From assembly GCA_015179125.1 (NCBI GenBank), contig WHVA01000022.1, positions 310,001-374,000 of the forward strand: a stretch of 64,000 nucleotides of DNA, read 5' to 3'. Position numbers and translations under genes: made by a program. Each line of letters begins with the position of its first letter. Position 1 is the first letter of the stretch. The notes beneath the pieces were generated by a model. That model did no database searches and was not told the DNA's origin. It was given only the letters and a program-made list of their open reading frames with translations. Of this stretch, positions 55,817 to 64,000 are shown one piece after another. This DNA comes from Gautieria morchelliformis. Its lineage: Eukaryota; Basidiomycota; Agaricomycetes; Gomphales; Gomphaceae.

Positions 55817-58745
55817 TGTCAGGGGACACCCTATTTTCCATTTCCAGTTCCGACACCACACCCAGTTCCGACTCCATTTCCGACTCTGCTTCCGGTTCCG
55901 ATTCCATCTCCGCCTCCACTTTCGGAAATGATTCCGCTTCTTCCCCTTGTCAGTTGTGTGGTAGTGTGATCTCCACAACCGGCCAGGGTTGCCCTTACAG
56001 CAGAAAAGTCTCTCCCCTAGAGGACTGGCGGTCGTACTGCGCGTTGCATTTGCCATAGGTGCGTTCGGAATCGGAGACAGCGACTCGGAGATCGCAACCT
56101 CTTCCGCACACACAGCGTACGACAGCCCCTCTTCTTACGTCGAGCTCCCAACCCTGGAAATCCCGTCCCATATTTCTCCTTCCGACATGGATCCGGCGAT
56201 CGTCTTCGGAATATGGAGGAGGAATTGACGCGGAACTGGATGAAGACCAACGCGATTGAAACAGCCTTACAAGCGATTTTGGCTAAGTTAGATATTCCAC
56301 AAAGTGGTGGAAATGAAATGCTGGATGATGCGGATTTCGGAAAAGTGGGAGTAGCGGAAGAGAGGATGTCCGTGAAGTTAGCAAAGGTCAAACCCGCAAC
56401 TCTGGCGGACTTTGACGGAGATCGGGAGAAGGGACGCGCATTCTTCAACACATGCAGCATCTACCAATTGTCGGAGACCTCTTTCCCAACGACCAGGCTC
56501 GGATTCACTGGGAATTGTCCTTTTTCAAGTCGGACCGCGCAGCCCGTTTTGCAAACAAGGTGATCCAACATGAAGCAAAGGGCAAGGGGAACTACTTCCG
56601 GGACTGGGACGCCTTCGAGAAAACATTTTCCGACCAGTTCTGCCCGAAAAATGAGCAGCTCACAGCCCTTACAAAGCTCGAGGGGACCAGCTGGTACCAG
56701 GCGAAGGATCCGGTCGATGACTACATCGATCGCTTCCAGGAGCTCATCGACCTTGCGGAGTATGACGATGACAAGACGATCGTCATCAAATTCCGACGAG
56801 GACTTGATCCGACACTCCAGAACCAAGTTGCGCTGCTTGGGGATGGAGCTCCGGATTATGATGACCCGGAACGGTGGTACCAAGCAGAGGGTTTCCCAGA
56901 ACAGGGAAGCAAATGAGGCCTTTGTGGAGACAAGCCGGAAGATGACATGCAGTTCCACTCGTCCTACTCCACCTGTGCCAAAACCCGGAAGCGCATTCAT
57001 TCCCACGCGGAAAGTATTTCCGATGCTTGCTCCGCCTGCTCCTATTAGGAACCATAGCCCTCCTCCCTCGAAGAGTGGCCCTGCCCCGATGGATGTTGAC
57101 CGCATGCGCGGAAAAGGCCGCAGAACTATCACCTGCTTCTGATGTCAACAACCAGGCCACTATGCTCGCGAGTGCCCCCAAGCCTTTGATATCCGGCTTA
57201 TGACCACAGAGGAGAAACTCGAGCTCCTTCCAGAGTTCCTCGCACTTGCGGACATAAGCAGAATGCCCAGTGCGGAAGAAGTTTCCGAAAATGCGGAACA
57301 TGGTCCACCGGAAGCGGAAGATGCATCGGATTTTGTGACACGCAGCGGGTGAGATGTGTGCCCCTGCTGCCTGTACATAACCGGTTTGCCTGTCTTGAAG
57401 TAGAGAATGAAAAGCCCCCACTCCCCTCACTTCGCGCAGACCCACCGGATAAAGTCACACAAAAACCAAATCCGACACCCCATCCATCCCACATCCGCCC
57501 TTGGGAGAGACGCCTTCCGAAGCGCTATGTTGTTGCTGCCACCCCTGGCCCCAAGTCACTAGTCATTAAGGTGGAGATCCAGATGACAGATACGGCGGAA
57601 GTCAAATCTGGACCCGCCCTTGTCGATTGCAGGGTCACTGGTCAGTTTATAGACCGGGACTATGTGGAACGGAACCGACTGACCATGCGGAAGTTGCAAC
57701 GTGCAATCCCGGTGTTCAATGTGGACGGAAGCCCCAATGAGGCAGGGTCCATCATGGAGATAGTAGACACAATTCTCCGCTACGATGGACACTCAGAACA
57801 CACTTCCTTCGCAGTCACCAGCCTGGGGAAGCAAGACATCGTCCTCGGGTTTACCTGGCTTCAGGAGCACAACCCGGAGATCAATTGGCAGACTCGGAAG
57901 GTACTGATGAGTCGATGTCCAGCCAAGTGTCACATGTGCCGGTCGGAAGTGCGGAAGGAGCGCCAGGAGCAGCAGAAGACTGAACGGCTCATACAGACAT
58001 GTCCTTCTGGCCCCCATCTACTGCTTGCAGAAGAAGACTTGGAAGCGGAATTTGAACCGGATCCCACTTCCAATTCCGATTCAGATTCCGACTCTGACGT
58101 CATCCGACTCGGCCCGGAAGACACTCTGGCGGAAGGGGAGCGCTTGCTGTACGTAAACCTTCCGCCGGAAGTGGAACACATCCGCGCCACCGGAAATATT
58201 TCGCAACGCCTTGCTGAAGCCTCCAAGAGGCATGATAGAGTGGAGGCGGAAATTCCGGAGTACCTGCGGGAGTTCGAGGACATCTTGTCCAAGGAGTCGT
58301 TTGATGCCCTGCCTCCACGGAAGCTGTGGGAGCACACCATCGAGTTGGAGCCTGGGTCAAAGCCCACCAACTGCAAAGTCTACCCGCTGTCACCCAAGGA
58401 GCAGGTAGAGCTCGATGCATTCCTTGTGGAAAACCTCCGTACAGGGAGGATCTGCCCCTCCAAGTCACCCATGGCATCTCCGGTGTTCTTCATCAAGAAG
58501 AAGGACAGCTTGCTCAGACTTGTGCAGGATTACCGGGCCTTGAATGCGATCACGATCAAGAACCGGTACCCCATTCCACTCATTTCTGAACTGATCACAC
58601 AACTCCGCGGGGCGAGGTACTTCACTAAGCGGGATGTCCGCTGGGGCTTCAATAATGTTCGGATCTGGGAGGGAGACAAGTGGAAGGCCGCATTCCGCAC
58701 CAACCGAGGACTCTTTGATCCACAGGTCATGTTCTTCAGCCTTAC
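55817..58745 (+). mobile_element. Ty3/Gypsy retrotransposon (Gypsy-3), truncated in RT
   Basis: It begins at TGTCAGGGGACACC, a plausible LTR start, exactly where Copia homology stops. It runs through gag, a zinc knuckle, protease and the first half of RT, then ends near 58745 after the MFF of the RT box following FRTNRGLF. The 3' part and 3' LTR are gone. The whole element is very rich in CGGAA/TTCCG, so its codons differ from all neighbours. Gag and pol are broken by stops. Confidence 0.85.
56187..57340 (+). pseudogene. Gypsy-3 Gag with interrupted zinc knuckle
   Basis: Three frames in sequence give a Gag of the retrotransposon-gag family: MEEELTRNWMKTNAIETAL, then after a shift near 56450 FFKSDRAARFANKVIQHE, FRDWDAFEKTFSDQF and DDYIDRFQELIDLAEYDDD, the conserved capsid-type core. 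The zinc knuckle is CF-stop-CQQPGHYARECP: a TGA at about 57140 sits inside the CCHC motif. The protein cannot be made full length. Confidence 0.8.
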
Positions 58746-58857
58746 CTGTAGAAACTCGGTTTGGGCAAGTAGGAAGTTATATGCCAGATATGAACGATGG
58801 GATTTGCAGGAGATTAATAAACTATTTAATGTTCTCCTCAGTGATAGTCAACACTAG
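57349..58857 (+). pseudogene. Gypsy-3 protease and N-terminal reverse transcriptase
   Basis: A 502-residue frame. The protease segment reads PALVDCRVTGQFIDRDYV, where the catalytic DSG has become DCR, then VLGFTWLQEHNPEINW. The RT part has the EHTIELEPGSKP, SPMASPVFFIKKKD, RLVQDYRALNAIT, KRDVRWGFNNVRI and AAFRTNRGLFDP blocks. It ends before the YVDD box, and the last 35 residues are not RT. The damaged protease and the loss of the RT active site make it inert. Confidence 0.85.
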
Positions 58858-59002
58858 TAATATAAAGGATTGCTACCTATTTAATGTTCTACATGTTTTT
58901 CAGTTTCATACTATGAAAGTACACTATTAAACTCACCTCCTCAGTGATAGTCAACACTGAGGAGGGGAGGCTGCACATGGGCTTGTTTCACTCGCATATA
59001 CA
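58746..59002. other. Short non-coding junction with repeated CTCAGTGATAGTCAACAC
   Basis: The 18-base CTCAGTGATAGTCAACAC occurs at about 58836 and again near 58939. The second copy continues into a small hairpin (CCTCAGTG against CACTGAGG). It sits between the Gypsy-3 break and LTR copy 5. Confidence 0.55.
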
Positions 59003-59789
59003 TGTCAAGATTGGTTTTTAGGCATTAATATCGTGTATTAGTGAACACAATGAATGCCCGAATAACTTGTGCGAATAAGTATGCCGTTCGGCAAATAAGT
59101 CAACCGATGAATGTTCACGAAACAAAGGGGTTGCCCGAACGGGGCTCGCCCTGTCTACAGTCGTAGCGAAACAGCTCGCAGCACTTGACGACACAACGTG
59201 CAAGATATTGCAGAAGGGCTGTCTAAGTTTCGACAGTCCCTTCGCTGGCGAAGGTGCTCCTTTGGAGCCCTTCGCCAACAGCACAGAAAGTAGCTCGAAG
59301 GCTAAGGTAATGAAGATGAAGTATGAGAACTCACCAGTGATGCCTAAGTCCTTGGCTGGTCGAAGATAGGAATCTTCAAGGAGAGGCTCAAGGCGATGAT
59401 CACAGCGAGGTCAAGTTTGCACAAGATGGATGACGTATGATAATTGAACTGGAGAATATACATGCGAATGTAAACTACTTATATCAAATGCTCGTAAGGT
59501 ATCATCGAATAGGAAAGAGGCCGTCACAAGTCAGGGTTAGATAGGGGTGCGCAGTCATGATACAGCACAGATGAAATAAACATACAATAGAATGTGAGGA
59601 GAGGGGGAACATGAAACGACGGAGAGTAAAGGTGGCGAAGGTACTTATATATGAAACCATGTCTTGGGGCCCGCATACATGCCACCCTGCACGGACTCTT
59701 GGTCTACTGGGTTGATCCCGCATGACCTATAGGAGGGACGCCCTGCGAACAGGCATTGGCCATACAAACACCCAATGGGGTTGGTGTTT
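59003..59789 (-). repeat. LTR family A, copy 5, minus strand, truncated
   Basis: Begins TGTCAAGATTGG, the reverse complement of the family end, and follows the family until ACCCAATGGGGTTGG at 59789. There the LTR of Gypsy-2 starts. The remaining 470 bases would be expected beyond Gypsy-2, outside the window, if Gypsy-2 inserted into this copy. Confidence 0.87.
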
Positions 59790-61239
59790 TGGAACCCGTT
59801 GAACTAAACGTAAAACTGTGGTGTTAAACACAATTCTAAAGTTCAATCAGAGATTTGACTTTACAAGCACATGCAAGCTTCGAAACTATTTTAACGGAGA
59901 ACCCAATTAAGAAATTATACTCCGGTGAACAATCAGAATCAGTATTGGTACAGGAAGTGTAGCAATAGAGATTTAACTGAACACGTGTAGTTCTCAGATT
60001 GTGCAATACTTTGTGAGGTCAAAGAATGTTATTAGGCGTCCAAGGGTCCAGATACTTTAAGGGGGAAAGCTACCTAGAGTCTTAGGACCGCGGGTCGAGT
60101 GAATTAAAGACAACAATAATCCCCAAGACGTGAAAAGATAGTTCTGTGCTTGAACTCTTCCTCAGTTCAAGTATGTCACTATTCTTGTGGCTTTTCTGGT
60201 TTTCCAACTCAACAAATGTAGGATATTAACTCACTTACCCTGAGTTAGGTTAATATCTGCAGTGCGTTGATTGATCAAGAAAGATCAATTACTCAAAAGG
60301 CTATTAACCCACTTAACTCAGAGTTAAGTTAATAATCTATTGCGTGAATTGAATAACTAATAACCAAGTGTATTAGATCACTGCTCAGAGTGGCGTCTAA
60401 TGGTACAGGATTACTAATCAGTTACTCTTAGTAATGTTGCTGTTCACAGCGCGATTATTCAGAGCCTGCTGCAATTAAAATAGAGCACTCTTGTACTTCT
60501 CAGAGCCAATCAGAGTTGCTACAATCTTAGACTGTAGCCAAGTCAGTGAGCCAGTACTTCGGTACAAGGCTGTGTTGAAGTCACACTTCAGTTACTCAAG
60601 GTATGAGTGGTTTGGGTGAAAGATGATTGATTGCTTCACTGCTAAAACTGCAGGCTATTTATACTGCATCTATCTAGCTTATGTAACTACTGCCAGGAAC
60701 CTTGTAGAGGCTTCTACTACTGTGAAGAACCTTGTGGAAGCTTAGAGAAGCTTCAGGAAAGGTTTGGAAACTATTGGAAGGCTGTGGAAGGTTCTATTGC
60801 TATATTGGGTTAAAGTCACAGCTCTGTGACAGTAAAGCTAAGAGTATGTAAGAAACTCCCACGCTCATGTGATTATCATGTGACGAAGGAAAGTCATGTG
60901 ACTGTGTCATGTGATTGTCAGGTGACCGTAGATAATCAAAGTGACTTTGAGGTCAGGTGATTGTCAGGTGACTGTAGATAATCAGGTGACTTTGAGGTCA
61001 GATGATTGTCAGGTGACTGTGGAAGATCAGGTGACTTTGAGCTGTTTTGAGGTCATGTGATAGTCATGTGACCGTGGGGGATTCTTAGCTAAACTATCAA
61101 GAGATTGTTGTATCTTGTGGACCCAATGTGAGTGTAGCATAGAAATATTAATACAACCTTCCTTGAGGACATTTGAAACTAATTAACTACCTAGTAAATG
61201 TTCATAAATAGGTAGCTACTTTGTGGACAATCCCTAACA
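59790..61239 (-). repeat. 3' LTR of Gypsy-2 (about 1450 bp)
   Basis: On the minus strand it starts TGTTAGGGATTG at 61239, a few bases past the Pol coding, and ends GTTCCAAAACA at 59790, giving TG...CA ends. A TATA box (AGTATAAATAGCC) reads on the minus strand near 60660. Upstream of it, at about 60860-61080, lies a three- to four-fold tandem repeat of roughly 55 bp rich in GTCACCTGA/TCACATGAC. This is the expected U3 enhancer, TATA, R-U5 order. Confidence 0.7.
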
Positions 61240-63065
61240 CTACGCCTTGTTCGACGACCCAGCGCAGGGGCGCACTGTCATTCCCTGCGGCGATGGCTCT
61301 GACGTCATTGTCGTTGTCGCATGACGCGGCGACGTTCGTGGGGTCTTGTGAGCCCTCGTTTAACGCAGCAGATTCCGTTACTCTCGCCTCTGTCTTCTCC
61401 ACGAGGCATTTAGAGCGTCTTGTCGCCGCTGTTCGCAGCTCGATATACTGGTCAGTGGGCAATAATTCACCGTCCGGGTCTAAACGCGCATCCGCGTTCA
61501 CGAAGACGTGGTCCGGGTGATTGTCATCATTCTTGTCGTTCTCATAGTAGTGCGACAGGCAATCCACTGCCTTGTTCTCTACACCATCAACATGAACGGT
61601 GTTGAAATTGAACCGGGAGAGAAACTCCCACCATCTGACCTGGCGGTCAGATAGGCTCTTCTGGGTCTCGAAGTACTCGAGCCCCTTGTGGTCTGTGACG
61701 AGGGTGAACCTTCGCCCCAGCAGTTTGTCCTCCCATTTCATGAGAGCCTCGAGCACCACGATCGTCTCGTGCTCGTGAGTCCGGTAGTGTTGCTGAGCAA
61801 TGCTGAACTTCTTTGACAAGAAGCCGGCAGGTCGACAGGTTTTCCAGTCAGGACTTTGGCCGTAGACCGCACCGACGCCGGCTTTTGACCCGTCGGTGAT
61901 CACCCAGATCGGTTCTGGGCACCTTGCGTCTACTGGACGCAGGATCGGGGCCTGCCAGCATTTGTCTAGTAGTGGAGTCCATTCGAATGGACGGTTATTA
62001 CGCGCACAGCCCGATAGTGGGGTGGTATATGCGCTAACATCTGGCATGTAGTGTGCCAGATACTGTACCAACCCAAGGAAACGCTGGACGTCGTTGAACG
62101 TCCGTGGCCTGCGGCACTCGCGGATGTGTTGCATCTTGTCCTCATCGGCATGTACCCCTGGGCCATCGATAACATGGCCGAGACACTCCATTCGGATGGA
62201 ATAGAGGTCCACCTTTTTCTTGCTCAGAAAAAGGTGATTCTTCCTCAGTCTGTCAAAGACGATGTAGAGGTGCTCTTCATGCTCTTGTATTGAGAGCGAG
62301 AATATGAAGATGTCGTCCATGTATACATGGATGAAGCAACCTATGCAGTCGTGGAAAATGGCTGTCATCAGCCGTTGGAATGTTGATGGGGGCGTTACAG
62401 TCCCCCATCTGTATCACCTGGCTCCTGAAGGTGCCAAGGATCGTGGCAAAGGCAGTCTTTGCTATGTGATCCGGATGGATCCGGATCTGCTCGTATGCTT
62501 CTGACATATCGAGTTTTGTTTGACACCGACAGTGAGCCATGTCGCTGCGAATGATATCCTGATCCGGGAAGGGCGTGACGTCCTTCACCATGTTCTCGTT
62601 CTGCTGGCGCAGATCGAAGATGGTTCGCAATGTACCATTCTTCTTCAGCACACACAGCATGGGCACGGCCTGCTGCGCGACTGCCGGAATCCACCACTTT
62701 GCAGTGGTGTATCTTTCTATCTTAGCCGACAGTTCCTCTCGGAAGTGTTCGGGGCATTTCGGTAGTCGATACCGCATGTGCTTGTTGGGATCGATGAGGT
62801 TGATCTCATGGTTGATCTCCTGTAGTGGCGGGAGTTCTAATGGAATTCCACTGACTAAGTCAGTGATTCTTTCCATCCATTCCTCGCGGAGGCGAGGAAG
62901 GTCATCATCCGTGAGGCTGATGGTGGTGGTTGGCTTAGAAGCCATTAGGCGCCGTGTGCATCTATTAGGTCCAGCGGCGCGCGGAACCACTTTCTTCTTC
63001 CCCATTGCTTTCACCGTTAGGTGAGAGCGCCTCTCCCTACGGTTGTAGGGTGAGTTCGAGGACAA
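61202..63065 (-). pseudogene. Gypsy-2 reverse transcriptase and RNase H
   Basis: Two frames. The first (63065-62390) has LPPLQEINHEINLIDPNKHM, the RT fingers (VLKKNGTLRTIFDLRQQN) and KLDMSEAYEQIRI. One extra base in a run of G at about 62388-62393 moves the rest into the second frame. That frame has the catalytic VYMDDIFIF, LGHVIDGPGVH, the RNase H D in VITDGSKAGVGA, ETIVVLEAL and VTDHKGLEYF. The frame ends inside the LTR after a poorly conserved tail. There is no integrase zinc domain or DDE core. Confidence 0.9.
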
Positions 63066-63069
63066 GTCA

Positions 63070-63894
63070 TCCCACGACTCGTCCTCCTGGCTTCAATGAG
63101 CCAGGTTAGGCTTCGGTGCCTGGGTGATCCCGCTCATCCGTGGCCCCTTGTCCTCGTTTGTTGATCCATCGTCGTCGAACGATACCTTGCCCATGGGGAT
63201 CACTTCGTTCCCCCGGATCGTCCCTGGGCTCGAGAAGTCCAGGGTTATGTCGAATCTCCTTAGGAACGGCGTCCCTAAGATAGTGTCGTAATATTTGACA
63301 TTCGCTACGTTGAAATATTCGTCGTATGTCTCACGACCAAATTTGATGGTCGTGTTCGCTGCTATCTAGCAGGCAGTGGGCTTTTACGCCTTTTATTCCC
63401 CAGTACCCCGATAGGGTACGGTTCTCACTGTGCAGGCGCGTTGGCTGCATCCTGTGTTTGCTTCGGTGGTGATACACCGGCTTGGCCGCCTTGTCTGGCG
63501 TGACCGACGTGTGTGCCGCCATGACCTTCGTGGCGGTTTCGTCTTCCAGCGCGAATCTGATCGCGCTGGACCTTTCGGTGGTGTCTTCCACCTCCTCATC
63601 CCATTCATAGTATTGGGACGGCTCTGGGTCCCATTCTTCAGCGGGCGCATCTCCGTTATCCAGAGTGTCATTGGGTTGGGGATCACCCCTCCCCTCTTCA
63701 TCAATCTGTTGAAGAGAATTTTGACCGAGATCCATCTCTGGATCCTCGGCCTCATTGTCGTGCCTCGTGGCTGCTGTCCTTATACTGGACCTAAGCCGGG
63801 GGCACTCCGCCTTTTTGTGGCCAGGTTGGCCGCATTCAAAGCACGTGGTGTTGCTTTGGCTGCCGCTGGGCCTATCGTTAGGCCGGCCCAACAT
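63070..63894 (-). pseudogene. Gypsy-2 Gag C-terminus and deleted protease
   Basis: The zinc knuckle CFECGQPGHKKAECP lies near 63850-63805. An acidic linker leads to the protease start AHCLLDS. There the expected G and about 40 further residues are missing, and the frame shifts. The rest of the protease (ANTTIKFGRETYDEYFNVA, YYDTILGTPFLRRFDITLDF) continues in another frame to about 63110. The catalytic triplet is destroyed. Confidence 0.8.
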
Positions 63895-64000
63895 TTTCGT
63901 TGGTGGGGCAGGTCGTGGGGACGACCCTGATGCTTGAGGCTGTTTAGCTTCAGGCGGGCGTCCAGCTTGTGCTGGGCGTGGGTGCGGTAGCCGTTGTCCT

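Larger units (their letters stand above)
59790..64000 (-). mobile_element. Ty3/Gypsy retrotransposon (Gypsy-2), 5' end outside window
   Basis: Minus strand: Gag zinc knuckle (63850-63810), protease remnant, RT, RNase H, then the 3' LTR. No integrase coding lies between RNase H and the LTR. The PR has an internal deletion and the RT a one-base insertion. The 5' LTR and Gag N-terminus lie to the right of 64000. Confidence 0.9.

Noticed and set aside
56461-57132. 223-residue minus-strand ORF opposite Gypsy-3 gag
   Set aside because: Shadow frame; the + strand frames carry the Gag core and zinc knuckle.

Overview
The window looks like a chromosome segment from a filamentous basidiomycete (Agaricomycetes; a Rhizoctonia/Ceratobasidium-like fungus is a guess). 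Host genes carry many short GT-AG introns of about 46-80 nt. The gene set is fungal: a mitochondrial uL2 ribosomal protein, a stomatin-like SPFH protein, a NIMA-type kinase, a homeodomain factor, a GPI-anchored chitin-deacetylase-like protein, a DUF6533-type membrane protein and a patatin/NB-ARC/TPR NLR-like gene. No gene was checked against a database; identities rest on motifs read from the translations.

Layout. 1-9.5 kb: a degenerate Ty3/Gypsy element on the + strand, cut in its integrase by a 1.42-kb hAT element with a perfect 8-bp target-site duplication (TSD), then an LTR-like region with sixteen TGAGTCA heptamers. 9.5-12.7 kb: two tandem terminal-inverted-repeat (TIR) elements, the second split by a solo LTR. 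12.8-36.4 kb: a host-gene island, in order a short conserved protein, a membrane protein, the SPFH protein, uL2m, the NIMA kinase and homeodomain factor as a divergent pair, a lysine-methyltransferase-like protein, the chitin deacetylase-like protein, a DUF6533 protein, a 5'-truncated LINE and an M20 peptidase. 36.4-52 kb: a decayed zone with an unrecognised gene, the NLR pseudogene, a minus-strand LTR, a coiled-coil ORF, an EXO1-like pseudogene, a myosin-I pseudogene and a zinc-ribbon gene cut by an LTR. 52.8-64 kb: nested retroelements: a minus-strand Ty1/Copia, a + strand Gypsy inserted into its 5' part, and a minus-strand Gypsy running off the right edge.

One LTR family (about 1.27 kb, starting TGTCATGA and ending CTTGACA) ties the accessory parts together. 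It occurs five times plus a remnant. Two copies have exact 5-bp TSDs, and one of these cuts the NB-ARC domain of the NLR so precisely that the frame matches on both sides.

The most interesting locus is that NLR gene (38785-43972). It has a patatin-like phospholipase domain, an NB-ARC domain and about eight near-identical 42-residue TPR repeats, the same order as the fungal incompatibility protein PLP-1 of Neurospora. Here it is dead by several independent lesions and may be the remains of a self/non-self recognition or programmed-cell-death gene.
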